Positions 26,470-35,750 of a DNA stretch of 64,000 nt are shown in pieces. The stretch is from positions 1 through 64,000 of the forward strand of contig WJMF01000178.1 in assembly GCA_014728085.1 (NCBI GenBank), in the 5' to 3' direction. The stretch comes from Candidatus Zhuqueibacterota bacterium. Lineage in GTDB: Bacteria > Zhuqueibacterota > Zhuqueibacteria > Residuimicrobiales > Oceaniaggregativiventaceae. Both the position numbers and the translations under genes were made by a program. Every line of letters starts with the position of its first letter. Positions within the stretch are counted from its first letter, which is position 1. The notes below the pieces were generated by a model. It ran no database searches and was not told the origin of the DNA. It saw nothing but the letters and a program-made list of their open reading frames with translations.

Positions 26470-28428
26470 TTAATGACTCCGGGTTACAAAATCATCAATC
26501 CAGTAAATAATGGGTTTGACTTTTTGTCCGGAAAAAGGCAGATCTTCACCAAACATTCCAACGGCATCCGGATAACCATCGACGTAATCGAGCGGCACAA
26601 TATTCCTGTACGGACCCGTTCTGAATACGATACGGTTTACATTGCTGACCGGCTCAGCAAAGTCAATGCCTTTTCTTTGCATCTTTTCATCAAGATAAAA
26701 ATCATACGATTGTGAATCACAATCGAGAACGAGCTTGATTTGATGCCATGCCAGCGGTTTCATATCAACACCTTCCAGTTCAACATCTAACAAATCGAAA
26801 CGAACATTATCATGGTCGATGCGCAACCGCGCCGCCCTTTCTCCTGTTTCACTGTGCACCTCAATTTCCAGCGCTTTTCCAAGCCTCACACCATAGGGAT
26901 ATATTCTAAAACTGATCTCGATACGTTGACTCTTTGGGAATATCCTTTCAGCTCGCGCATAATCATAAGGTTCTTCATCTTTGAGTTGTAACACCTTGTT
27001 TATGCCGTCCAGATCATTGACAATATCAATAGATGCCCATTGGGGAACATATAGATTCCAGTAATCCAGTGCATCAGCATGGACGACCGAGTTGAAATTC
27101 TGATCAATATCTTTGGCAACCTTGCCTGTTATAGGTGTTGTTATATTTGCAATCCACATATCTTCTTTATTGTTGCTGAACACAACCCACATTTTATCAC
27201 CGGGTGGATTACCATTTCCTTCAGAAATGCCGCGGAAATACTGAGGGCCAAAATTCTTGTTTAATCCGGTGTAGCGCTGCGGCGGGACTTGTCCGCTGAC
27301 ACATAACATTTCCGTAAATTCATATCCGTCCTCACTTGTCATCACAACCATGGGAAAACGATTTCGCCATGTGGGTGACTGGTTATGAACAAGCGCATAT
27401 CTGCCATCATCCGTTTTTTGGGCCCATGTTTTTGAACCAGCCGTGATCAGCGTGTTATTTTTCGTAATCGACGTCCAGGTATTTCCTTTATCCGTTGTCA
27501 AAGCCGCATACTGATTTTTCCACAATCCCACCACCACACCGTCAGGCCGGGTATACCAGTCAAACGCCTTCCCCGCACCCTTTGACGTGGTAATTTTTTG
27601 ATGAAAATCAAACGCATTTTCAATATTCCCGGGATTAATCGTATAAAAGCCATCGTCAGCCCGATCTTCTTCCCACCACTGCAGGGTCATCAGTTTGTTT
27701 TCCAGGAGAGCGTCACAGGCGTCGATAAACTCCGGCTCATCACTCTCCATATAGAAAGGATATTTTGTATTCCTCTCATTGAAACCGGCATGCCGGTTAT
27801 ATCGAATAAAATAGACCGGCCCAAATGTACCGTCGCTTTTAATTTCTCTGACGACTCGTCCCAAACCTTTACCGACATTAGGAGAATGCTGCGGGTTTTG
27901 ACAGTAACTATAAAAACCCAATGTCAGCAACATGCCGTTCGGTGCAACATAAAAACCCATGCGTTGATGCATAACCGCCGGCATTCCTTCAGGAATATAA
28001 ATATCGTCTCTTTTAATTTCCGGCAATGTATAAACAGGGAAAACCACAGTCGGATCGCTCCAGTTTACTCCATCTTTTGATGTTGATATCGACGTTCGGG
28101 TTGGCGGTGTATGCTCCTGATACAAACCGGACAAATATTGGTAATAAAACCGGTCGTTCCAATAGGCCAGATACGGCTGATGATTATATGTGTAGCCGAT
28201 GCCTCCTTCACCCGGAGGATGTTCTCGGTTCGCTCTTACGACTTGATATTGATGCACACCGACTGCATGCGGCAGCTTGCCGTCAAAATAATGTTTATCC
28301 ACGGTTCGTTTGCCCGAGTAAACAATGGGTTCATTTTTTGATTCTTTTACTCCGGGAGGCATTTTTTGCTGCGAAACGGTCAAACTTGAAATCAGCAGCA
28401 CAAATGAGAGTATTAATTTGTAGATCAT
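26470..28428 (-). CDS. Secreted beta-propeller protein with C-terminal jelly-roll domain (paralogue of 17311-19254)
   Basis: A secreted protein of about 652 residues with a signal (LILSFVLLISSLTVSQQ). It shares with 17311-19254 the segments HAVGVHQYQVVRANREHPP, MHQRMGFYVAPNGMLLTLGF, YFIRYNRHAGFNE, VSGQVPPQRYTGLNK and GNGNPPGDKMW, and the C-terminal lectin-like module with LDCDSQSYDFYLDEKM and RIVFRTGPYRN. The strict conservation of His, Arg and Asn in these stretches between diverged paralogues suggests a catalytic or ligand-binding centre in the propeller. I know no characterised family. ATG at 28428 has GGAAAGG upstream. It lies just downstream of the GntP permease gene. Confidence 0.7.
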   Translation of the reverse strand: MIYKLILSFVLLISSLTVSQQKMPPGVKESKNEPIVYSGKRTVDKHYFDGKLPHAVGVHQYQVVRANREHPPGEGGIGYTYNHQPYLAYWNDRFYYQYLSGLYQEHTPPTRTSISTSKDGVNWSDPTVVFPVYTLPEIKRDDIYIPEGMPAVMHQRMGFYVAPNGMLLTLGFYSYCQNPQHSPNVGKGLGRVVREIKSDGTFGPVYFIRYNRHAGFNERNTKYPFYMESDEPEFIDACDALLENKLMTLQWWEEDRADDGFYTINPGNIENAFDFHQKITTSKGAGKAFDWYTRPDGVVVGLWKNQYAALTTDKGNTWTSITKNNTLITAGSKTWAQKTDDGRYALVHNQSPTWRNRFPMVVMTSEDGYEFTEMLCVSGQVPPQRYTGLNKNFGPQYFRGISEGNGNPPGDKMWVVFSNNKEDMWIANITTPITGKVAKDIDQNFNSVVHADALDYWNLYVPQWASIDIVNDLDGINKVLQLKDEEPYDYARAERIFPKSQRIEISFRIYPYGVRLGKALEIEVHSETGERAARLRIDHDNVRFDLLDVELEGVDMKPLAWHQIKLVLDCDSQSYDFYLDEKMQRKGIDFAEPVSNVNRIVFRTGPYRNIVPLDYVDGYPDAVGMFGEDLPFSGQKVKPIIYWIDDFVTRSH

Positions 28429-28444
28429 AATCAACCTTTCCTTT

Positions 28445-29761
28445 TTATAACAAAATGAGCGATAACAGCAAAATAATAATCATACCGAATACCCCCTGCA
28501 AGAGGGTGGCAATCGTATGCGTTTTCAGGGCAGTGGGGGTATCCATATTGGAAAACTGTGACACTACCCAAAAATAACTGTCATTAATATGAGAAACGGT
28601 CATTGCTCCGGCTCCTATTGCCAAAACAGTTAATGCTTTGGCTGTTTCACCATCCATTTCCAGCGGACCCAGCAGGGGCGAAACAATCGCTGCGGTAGTT
28701 ATTATGGCAACAGTTGATGAACCCTGGGATGTCTTTAATAATGCGGCAATCATAAAAGGAAGAAGCAAGCCCGCGTTCCAATTCGACAATGTATGGCCTA
28801 AATATTCTCCCAAATCCGTTGTTCTCAAAACATTACCAAATGCACCACCCGCTCCTGTTATCAAAATGATGACACCCGCATTTTTTAACCCATCTGATAT
28901 CCAACTGTTATGACTGGTCGATCTTTTTCTTTTCAAAAAAAATGAAATAAAAACCGCACTGAATAAAGCAATGAACGGATCACCTGTAAAATCGATAACT
29001 TTATATATGATACCCTCGCCAAAAGGAGTTGATGGATAATTTGCAATAGATTTGCAGGCTATCAGGATTATCGGAATCATAACTGGGGCAAAAGAAAGTG
29101 GTGTGGAAGGCAAAACGCGATCATCGTTCTGAGGTTCATCGGTGTCGGGGACAATTTTGAATTTTTTAGCAAAACTCTTGGCCCAAAACAAACCCGCCAA
29201 AGCCGAGGGTATGGCCACAACCAAGCCCAAAACAATGACCAGTCCGATATCCGCACCTAAAGCTGCAGCTGCAGCCAATGGCCCGGGGGTTGGCGGCACA
29301 AAAACATGTGTTGCATACAAACCTGTTGCCAGTGCGACACTTAAAACCGCTAGTGATATTCCTGTTTTTTTGCTGATTGCTTTGTTAAGCGATGAAAGAA
29401 TTATAAAACCGGAATCACAGAAAACAGGAATGGAAACAATAAATCCGGTAAGATTCATTACAAGAGGAGATTTCTTTTCTCCGATCATTCCTAACAGGGT
29501 TTCGGCTATTTTTTTGGTTCCGCCGCTTTTTTCCAGATATTGACCTATAATTGCGCCAAATACAATAATCAGGCCGATACTTTTCAATGTATCGCCAAAT
29601 CCCTTCTCTATCGATTCAATGATTACTGTTGATTCAAGACCGGATAAAAAGCCGATGACTATAGAAGCCAATAACAACGATATAAAAGGATGCAATTTGT
29701 ATTTTGCTGAGGCAATGACAACAATTATCAAAACAATAATTAAACTTATCAAAGTAGTCAT
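28445..29761 (-). CDS. GntP family sugar-acid permease
   Basis: The 438-residue integral membrane protein has about 12 helices and the GntP-type features ASAKYKLHPFISLLLASIVI, GFGDTLKSIGLIIVFGAIIG, a GGTKKIAETLL loop, VFVPPTPGPLAAAAALGAD and TSQGSSTVAIITTAAIVSPL. The family takes up gluconate and related aldonic acids with protons. In the inner membrane it would bring in the four-carbon or six-carbon acid used by the adjacent kinase, PdxA2-like and DapA-family enzymes. Gene order permease, DUF1537 kinase and PdxA homologue is that of D-threonate/D-erythronate pathways. Confidence 0.92.
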   Translation of the reverse strand: MTTLISLIIVLIIVVIASAKYKLHPFISLLLASIVIGFLSGLESTVIIESIEKGFGDTLKSIGLIIVFGAIIGQYLEKSGGTKKIAETLLGMIGEKKSPLVMNLTGFIVSIPVFCDSGFIILSSLNKAISKKTGISLAVLSVALATGLYATHVFVPPTPGPLAAAAALGADIGLVIVLGLVVAIPSALAGLFWAKSFAKKFKIVPDTDEPQNDDRVLPSTPLSFAPVMIPIILIACKSIANYPSTPFGEGIIYKVIDFTGDPFIALFSAVFISFFLKRKRSTSHNSWISDGLKNAGVIILITGAGGAFGNVLRTTDLGEYLGHTLSNWNAGLLLPFMIAALLKTSQGSSTVAIITTAAIVSPLLGPLEMDGETAKALTVLAIGAGAMTVSHINDSYFWVVSQFSNMDTPTALKTHTIATLLQGVFGMIIILLLSLILL

Positions 29762-29856
29762 AATAGTATCTGTTTATAATCCTGTTATTCATTCGTTTTC
29801 AAAGCCATCGCATCTTCTTACAATGGCCCTTTTATCCTGATTTTAATTTATAAAAA

Positions 29857-31026
29857 TTATCGAGCACCTAAATAATGTAACAATAATGTCGGCCATGAAT
29901 AGCTGCCGGGTTTAATCGTCACAAAAAAATGCTCGCGTGATTGTACACGCATTCTAATAACACCCGGAGAAAGTTCTTGAACCGGAAACAATTTTTCAAA
30001 CCCGACTTTTTCCGTGATCGCATAAACGGTGGCTCCTCCATCAATCAATAGCTCGTTAACTTCTACCCGCTGTAAAACAGCATGTACCAATCTTGCCATC
30101 TCTTTTCGTAAACGCACGGGATAATTTTTATCACGAACGACCTGTTGATCTATTTCAATAATGACAACACGATGTTCCCGAAAAGCCTGTACAGCTTTTT
30201 CTTCCCACTTTTTTAAAGATTGCTCCGTATCAGAATCATGATAAAACACGCTATCAGGCATCGGTATTGCTTTTAAAGCACTATTCCTTATACCTTTAAA
30301 CCCGGCTTTTCCCTTTGAATGTGCGCTGCCGCATATAATTAATATATTTTTGCCGAACTTTATGGTTTTCTCTGTTTTTGCAATGACATTTTCATATCCT
30401 TTTATCTCAAGCAAAGCTTTGAAAAATTCGGCTCCACCGGCCGGAAGAATTGTGTTATCAACTTTAAAAGCCCAGTCTTTCAAGTCTTGCTCATATAATG
30501 CCTCACCGATTAATATTCCTTGCCTGGTAATTTTTTGACCGGGCGCTAATACCTGGACATTATTGCGATCATTACCATTTAATAAATCAAGCACATTGGA
30601 TGTGGTTATAGGGTAATCAGGATCATCTGCAAAGCTTGTTTCGTGCAGATATCGATTGTTTAAATAATAGATACCATCTTTTAGAACCCTGCCACGAGAA
30701 GGATTTGCCGGCACCAAAAGGACTTTATCATAAACATCTGCTTTTACTATAGCCCAAAGTTCTTGATAAATATTGCCTCGAAATACCGAATCGGCTTTTT
30801 TAAATGTTATGCCACGACCAAACTTTAATAATTGTTTTGTGATTGAATAAACTTCATCATAAGCATCCTCCGGTTTCATGGATCTCGTATCTGTGGCAAT
30901 AATTAATAAATCAGATTCGGATCGACTATGAACATGCGGTTCAATTTCGACCCCAAGTCCGTATCGTAAACCCAGTCCGGCAATTTCAGCTGCACCAGTA
31001 AAGTCATCTGCAACGACTGTCATCAT
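29857..31026 (-). CDS. Four-carbon acid sugar kinase family protein (DUF1537)
   Basis: The 389-residue protein shows the N-terminal sugar-acid binding start VVADDFTGAAEIAGLGLRYG and the central FKKADSVFRGNIYQEL and VPANPSRGRVLKDGIYYLN segments. It also has the ATP-binding C-terminal half with LIICGSAHSKGK, LIDGGATVYAITE and LSPGVIRM, ending near FVTIKPGSYSWPTLL. DUF1537 kinases phosphorylate D-threonate, D-erythronate, L-threonate or 3-oxo-tetronates at the 4 position. The next gene encodes a PdxA homologue; such pairs convert the phosphorylated tetronate to dihydroxyacetone phosphate and CO2. The exact acid used cannot be told here. The GGDTA-type loop is GGATV in this protein. Confidence 0.9.
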   Translation of the reverse strand: MMTVVADDFTGAAEIAGLGLRYGLGVEIEPHVHSRSESDLLIIATDTRSMKPEDAYDEVYSITKQLLKFGRGITFKKADSVFRGNIYQELWAIVKADVYDKVLLVPANPSRGRVLKDGIYYLNNRYLHETSFADDPDYPITTSNVLDLLNGNDRNNVQVLAPGQKITRQGILIGEALYEQDLKDWAFKVDNTILPAGGAEFFKALLEIKGYENVIAKTEKTIKFGKNILIICGSAHSKGKAGFKGIRNSALKAIPMPDSVFYHDSDTEQSLKKWEEKAVQAFREHRVVIIEIDQQVVRDKNYPVRLRKEMARLVHAVLQRVEVNELLIDGGATVYAITEKVGFEKLFPVQELSPGVIRMRVQSREHFFVTIKPGSYSWPTLLLHYLGAR

Positions 31027-31042
31027 CTTTTCTTTCCATACT

Positions 31043-32080
31043 TTATAATAATTTATGATCGGACATTTTTACTGCATATTTTATTGCCAGCACCAGAGTA
31101 TCTTCTCTGGCTATTCCTTTACCTGCGATATCAAAAGCTGTACCATGATCGACCGATGTTCGAATGATGGGTAAACCCAGGGTAATATTCACACCTGTTA
31201 TGCTCTTCATATTCTTCACCGCCTGATCCCATTGAAAAGCGGCCATCTTGAATGGTATATGACCTTGATCATGATACATAGCAACGCAACCGTCAAAGGC
31301 TCCGGCCTTTGCAATAGCAAATAAGGTGTCAGCCGGACAGGGCCCTTTAGCATTAATTCCCAGCTCTTTCGCTTTTTCGACGGCTGGTAGTATTTCTCTG
31401 ATTTCTTCATCGCCAAACAAGCCACCATCACCTGCATGAGGGTTAAGAGCGGCTATCCCTATTCGGGGTTCAGCTATATCAAATTGTTTGCACGCATTGT
31501 TTAATAATTCAGTTACCTCGACAATTCTTTCTTTTTTTACTGCGTCACATGCTTTTTTTAAGGAAACATGGGTAGAAACGTGAACCACCCGAAAATTTTC
31601 ATCAACCAGGAGCATTGCATATTTTTTTGCTTGAGTAAAGTGGGCATAAATTTCAGTATGCCCGGAAAATCTATGACCCGCCAGGTTTATAGATTTTTTG
31701 TTGATCGGTGCGGTTACAGTGGCATCAATTTCTTTAGCCAGAGCGAGATCAATGACTGTTTTTACACATTGAAATGCAGCTTCTCCAGCCATGGGTGATA
31801 TTTTTCCCATTTCAAGTTTGTCTACATCTATCAGATCAAGAGAGTAAACATGTATTGTATTTCGATCAAATTCGGCTTTGTCAATATTTTCGACTGATTT
31901 AATTTGTTTTTGAACACGTTGCCCGGCAGCGGCTTTTTGAATAACTCTCAAATCGCCTATTATAAGGGGGTTACACCATCCTGTTACTCTGTCATCACAT
32001 AATGCTTTCACAACAATTTCAGGACCTATGCCTGCAGGATCCCCCATTGTGATTCCAATTGTAGGCTTCTTTTTCGCCAT
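31043..32080 (-). CDS. pdxA2: PdxA2-like 4-phosphotetronate dehydrogenase (PdxA family)
   Basis: The 345-residue protein has the complete PdxA pattern: GITMGDPAGIGPEIVVKAL at the start, INLAGHRFSGHTEIYAHF, the metal and phosphate region AALNPHAGDGGLFGDEE, CPADTLFAIAKAGAFDGCV, AMYHDQGHIPFKM and IRTSVDHGTAFDIAGKG. PdxA proper acts in vitamin B6 synthesis. PdxA2 homologues next to DUF1537 kinases oxidise and decarboxylate 4-phospho-D-threonate or -erythronate to dihydroxyacetone phosphate. The context here (kinase 16 bases away, GntP permease beyond) favours the catabolic role. The family assignment is sure; PdxA2 rather than PdxA is inferred from neighbours. Confidence 0.88.
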   Translation of the reverse strand: MAKKKPTIGITMGDPAGIGPEIVVKALCDDRVTGWCNPLIIGDLRVIQKAAAGQRVQKQIKSVENIDKAEFDRNTIHVYSLDLIDVDKLEMGKISPMAGEAAFQCVKTVIDLALAKEIDATVTAPINKKSINLAGHRFSGHTEIYAHFTQAKKYAMLLVDENFRVVHVSTHVSLKKACDAVKKERIVEVTELLNNACKQFDIAEPRIGIAALNPHAGDGGLFGDEEIREILPAVEKAKELGINAKGPCPADTLFAIAKAGAFDGCVAMYHDQGHIPFKMAAFQWDQAVKNMKSITGVNITLGLPIIRTSVDHGTAFDIAGKGIAREDTLVLAIKYAVKMSDHKLL

Positions 32081-32090
32081 TATATACGCA

Positions 32091-33014
32091 TCAAATCCAG
32101 GTTAGGTTATATTTATCAATTAAATGACGAGTTTGTTGATGAATTACCATTTCTTCATTTTCCGGCAATTCTGTAAAAGGCAATAAAACTTTCTTACCGC
32201 ACAAACCCGCTTCATTCATCATAATTTTTAATGCGGGTAAGGATTGACCAAGGATTTTATTTTTTTGATAAACATTTGCAATTTCCATTGAAATATCTTG
32301 ACACCGTTCACCGTTTTCTTTATTATTTTCAATAACGGCTTGATACATATCCTTATAGACCGGCGCATAAAAGTTTCCTGTGCTCGGAACAATACCATCC
32401 ACGCCGCTCCTTAATCCGCTTAAAGACTGCGCCCCCCAGCCGATAAAGTATGAAAAATCCTTCCGATGCGACCACAAATCAATTGATTCTTCCAGTCTGG
32501 CATAATCACGCTCAGAGTCCTTTAGCCCAACTATTCTTTCATGGTAACTCAACTTTTCAATTACTTCAAGTGGAATGGACATATGGGTTGTCGCCGGAAT
32601 ATTATAAATAAACATTTTTCCATGAATTGCATCAACAAAACGCTCGTAATAATTCAACATCTGATCACGGGTTATGGGATAATAACCGGGAAGTAAAACA
32701 ACCACAGCCTCTACCCCTGAATCATAATAACGGTTTGCGGCTGTTACTGCATCATCAAAGCAATTATCCGATATTGCGACATAAATTCTATGTTGATCTG
32801 TGTGTTTTTTTAGCGTTTCTACAACTTTTGTTTTTGCAGATTGAGGTATTGAAGCTGTTTCTCCGGTGGTTCCAAATAGAAGGGTCTCGCAGTCATTTGT
32901 TATGAAATTTTCAATAATTCTTTCTATTGCAGGGGTATCTATTTTTCCATCATCATCGAACGGAGTTACCACAGGAATAATAATGCCTGAATATTCTTTT
33001 CGCTTTTGTATCAT
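32091..33014 (-). CDS. DapA/NAL family lyase with intact catalytic residues
   Basis: This protein of about 307 residues belongs to the dihydrodipicolinate synthase/N-acetylneuraminate lyase family. It has IIIPVVTPFDDDGKIDTPAI, the LLFGTTGETASIP loop, the catalytic tyrosine in MFIYNIPATTHMSIPLEVI and the Schiff-base lysine in IVGLKDSERDY. It is probably a 2-keto-3-deoxy sugar-acid aldolase or dehydratase, not lysine biosynthesis, given its position next to Fe-ADH and PdxA2 genes. I use the ATG at 33014; a TTG six codons upstream would overlap the previous gene. It differs from the second family member at 7595-8506, which lacks the tyrosine. Confidence 0.88.
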   Translation of the reverse strand: MIQKRKEYSGIIIPVVTPFDDDGKIDTPAIERIIENFITNDCETLLFGTTGETASIPQSAKTKVVETLKKHTDQHRIYVAISDNCFDDAVTAANRYYDSGVEAVVVLLPGYYPITRDQMLNYYERFVDAIHGKMFIYNIPATTHMSIPLEVIEKLSYHERIVGLKDSERDYARLEESIDLWSHRKDFSYFIGWGAQSLSGLRSGVDGIVPSTGNFYAPVYKDMYQAVIENNKENGERCQDISMEIANVYQKNKILGQSLPALKIMMNEAGLCGKKVLLPFTELPENEEMVIHQQTRHLIDKYNLTWI

Positions 33015-33028
33015 AAATTTCGCCTTTT

Positions 33029-34174
33029 TCAATAAGCTGCATGATAAATTCTTTTTGCATCCTCGAGAGTAACCTGACGAGGATTGTTTTTCAAAAGTCT
33101 TTCTACTCTCATTGCCGCCTCTGCCAATCTATTAAGAGCAGTTTTGGGGATATTCAGAGCAGAAAGTTTTACCTTTACGTTCAAGGATTCACAAAGTTGA
33201 AATATCATATCCACGCCATTCTTTGCAGTTTCATAATCATCTTTTCCTTCTTCCGCACCCAGTGCCCGGGCAACACTTGCATACCGTTCAGTAGATTCTA
33301 CCATATTGAATTGAATGACATAGGGAAACAAAAGGGCATTGGACAATCCATGCGCTATGTGATATTCACCCCCCAAAGGATAAGATAAAGCATGAACTGC
33401 GGCGGTATTGACAGAGCCAAGTCCAATTCCGCCATAAAGACTGCCAAGAGCAACATTTTGCCGCGCCTTTTCATCATTGCCGTCATTATAAGCACGCCAC
33501 AAAGAACTACCGATTAATCGAATGCCTTCCAAAGCAAACATGTCGATAACGGGATGAGCATAAAGGTTGGTATATTCTTCAATGCAGTGAATGAGTGCAT
33601 CCAAACCAGTGGCCGCAGTAACAGAAGGAGGAACGGTTTTTGTGAACAAGGGGTTCACATATGCTCCATCAGGAACCAGGTAAGGGCTTGTCACTCCTTT
33701 TTTAAGATTGTCACTCTCATCAAGCAATAATGCGTTGGGTGATACCTCACTTCCGGTTCCCGATGTTGTCGGCAGACAAGCCAAATATATTTGCCGTTGC
33801 TTATCAAGGCCACACTCGAGTACCTCCTGAATATTTTGGGCGTTATAAAGCATGGCGGCAATTAATTTAGCAAGGTCTAATACGCTTCCTCCTCCAATAC
33901 CGGCTACACTATCAATGCTTTTCCTTCCGGCAAATTGTAGAGCCTTTTGAAAATCCTCAATAGTTGGTTCGCTGTTGACATCTTCATAGACAAAAACATC
34001 AGCACCATCTGCTTTTATTTTTTGAGCTACAGGATAAATACATTTAAGCAATGGTTCAGCAGTAATCAGCAAAAGCGTTTTACAACCCGTTGTTTTATAA
34101 TCAACAATAAACCGCTCACTGCAACCATTTCCAAATACCAGATTTTTGGGAAAATTGAGAGAAATTGTTCGCAT
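33029..34174 (-). CDS. Iron-containing (group III) alcohol dehydrogenase
   Basis: The 381-residue protein shows the NAD-binding GIGGGSVLDLAKLIAAM, PTTSGTGSEVSPNALL, and metal ligands in TGLDALIHCIEEYTN and HALSYPLGGEYHIAHGLSN. Members reduce aldehydes or oxidise alcohols and hydroxy acids with NAD(P). In sugar-acid clusters they often reduce aldehyde products of aldolases (lactaldehyde, glycolaldehyde, tartronate semialdehyde) or oxidise the entry substrate. Directly downstream is the DapA-family lyase, so reduction of the aldehyde half released by that lyase is a reasonable guess. Confidence 0.9.
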   Translation of the reverse strand: MRTISLNFPKNLVFGNGCSERFIVDYKTTGCKTLLLITAEPLLKCIYPVAQKIKADGADVFVYEDVNSEPTIEDFQKALQFAGRKSIDSVAGIGGGSVLDLAKLIAAMLYNAQNIQEVLECGLDKQRQIYLACLPTTSGTGSEVSPNALLLDESDNLKKGVTSPYLVPDGAYVNPLFTKTVPPSVTAATGLDALIHCIEEYTNLYAHPVIDMFALEGIRLIGSSLWRAYNDGNDEKARQNVALGSLYGGIGLGSVNTAAVHALSYPLGGEYHIAHGLSNALLFPYVIQFNMVESTERYASVARALGAEEGKDDYETAKNGVDMIFQLCESLNVKVKLSALNIPKTALNRLAEAAMRVERLLKNNPRQVTLEDAKRIYHAAY

Positions 34175-34192
34175 TCTTTTTTCCAGTTAGAA

Positions 34193-35659
34193 TCAGGTTA
34201 CAACAATCCCGTCTTTTACTCTCCAGCCTTTTCTTCCTTTAAATCGCCAATCTGATTTATCAGGATCGTAATCGGGATTAACCGTCATTTCCCAGGCGCC
34301 GACTTTATCTCTCCACGTTATTAATTTTTTAAACAATTGCTCAGCAAGTTCAGGCATTTTATCCGACAGATCATTTATCTCACCAGGATCATTTTTCACA
34401 TTAAAAAGCTGATAAGGCTTTTCCTTACCGAATTTGCTTTGTTCAAACCATTCAATTAATTTATAATTGCCCTCCCTGATCGCAGCCGCAGGTTTATAAC
34501 CCAGGTGATGATAATGTGGAAAATGCCAGCATAAAAAGTCCCGTTCAACTTTGTTTTTCTGCTTGATCAACGGCAGCAAACTGACGCCGTCCAGATTCGA
34601 AGGCAACTTTTTTTCTCCGAGAATATCTGCAAACGTCGGATAAAAATCATCCGATATTACAAGTTCATTAGATATGGTTCCCGGTTCTATGACACCCGGC
34701 CATTTAATACAAAAAGGCACCTTAATCCCACCCTCATAAATCATCGCCTTTCCGCCGCGCAGTGGATCCTGTTCCTGATGCTGTTCAAATCCTCCGTTGT
34801 CGGAATAAAAAATTACAATCGTATTTTCAGTCAGATTATGTTCTTCAAGTTTATCGAGTATCCGGCCTATACCTGTATCCATTCTTTCGATCATTGCTCC
34901 CATTACGGGATTATTAACAGGATCGTTGGAATAAGGTTTGTTTTTATACTTTTGTACAAGATCATCTTCTTCCATTAACGGTCTATGAACGACATGATGG
35001 CTTGTATAACAGAAAAACGGCTCATCCTTATGCCTGTCGATAAAATCAAGGGTTCTGTTGGTGATTTCAACAGCGTGGTGTGCGTCATTGGGAGGGGCTT
35101 CATATTCCGGCTTGACGGTGGTTAATACTTCATCGAACCCCTGCGATCCCGGATCTCCGGGTCTTCCCGCCTGGTACTCTTTATCTTTACTGAGGTGCCA
35201 TTTACCGAAATGACCGGTACTGTATCCATGTTCTTTGAATAGCTCTGCCAACGTTTTTTCTTCAAGCGGCAACCCGACACTCAACAGGTACTCGGGTACT
35301 TTTGGTCTGGATAACCGCGCATAGGGAAAGGGACTCCCGGGGATGTAATCGGTCAGATGCAATCTCGCAGGATTTTTCCCGGTCATCAAACTGGCCCGGG
35401 TAGGAGAACAAACCGGCGCCGCAGAGTAAGCATCCCTAAACTGCATCCCGGCCGCAGCAATTTTATTGATATTGGGCGTTTCATAAAAACCGAATCCGTG
35501 ATAATTCACCTGATTCCAGCCCAAATCATCAGCCACGACAAGTACAACGTTCCATTTTTTTTCTGATTTTTCCGCACAACCTAAAGAACCCATCACAGAC
35601 AAACCTGTAACACACAATCCCGTTTTCCCGATATTTTTGAGAAATTCTCTTCGTTGCAT
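34193..35659 (-). CDS. Sulfatase with Tat-type signal (S1 family, Cys-type)
   Basis: The protein of about 488 residues is a formylglycine sulfatase with VVLVVADDLGWNQVNYHGFG, the activation motif AAPVCSPTRASLMTGKNPAR, FGKWHLS, IVIFYSDNGGFEQHQEQDP and RGGKAMIYEGGIKVPFCI. I start it at 35659: MQRREFLKNIGKTG is a twin-arginine signal, followed by a hydrophobic stretch ending in GSLGCAE. A longer reading from 35848 would add 63 unlikely residues and run into the TonB receptor gene. Tat export means it folds, and may be modified at its Cys, in the cytoplasm before export, unlike the Sec-lipoprotein sulfatase at 15182-16510. The substrate is unknown. Confidence 0.92.
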   Translation of the reverse strand: MQRREFLKNIGKTGLCVTGLSVMGSLGCAEKSEKKWNVVLVVADDLGWNQVNYHGFGFYETPNINKIAAAGMQFRDAYSAAPVCSPTRASLMTGKNPARLHLTDYIPGSPFPYARLSRPKVPEYLLSVGLPLEEKTLAELFKEHGYSTGHFGKWHLSKDKEYQAGRPGDPGSQGFDEVLTTVKPEYEAPPNDAHHAVEITNRTLDFIDRHKDEPFFCYTSHHVVHRPLMEEDDLVQKYKNKPYSNDPVNNPVMGAMIERMDTGIGRILDKLEEHNLTENTIVIFYSDNGGFEQHQEQDPLRGGKAMIYEGGIKVPFCIKWPGVIEPGTISNELVISDDFYPTFADILGEKKLPSNLDGVSLLPLIKQKNKVERDFLCWHFPHYHHLGYKPAAAIREGNYKLIEWFEQSKFGKEKPYQLFNVKNDPGEINDLSDKMPELAEQLFKKLITWRDKVGAWEMTVNPDYDPDKSDWRFKGRKGWRVKDGIVVT

Positions 35660-35750
35660 AATAAAATTCCTGATTTCAAAAATTCGAATTAATCCCCCCA
35701 AAAACCGGGGCGCAGTTGGCCATTGCCGGTAATTGGGGGGTATCAGAGGA

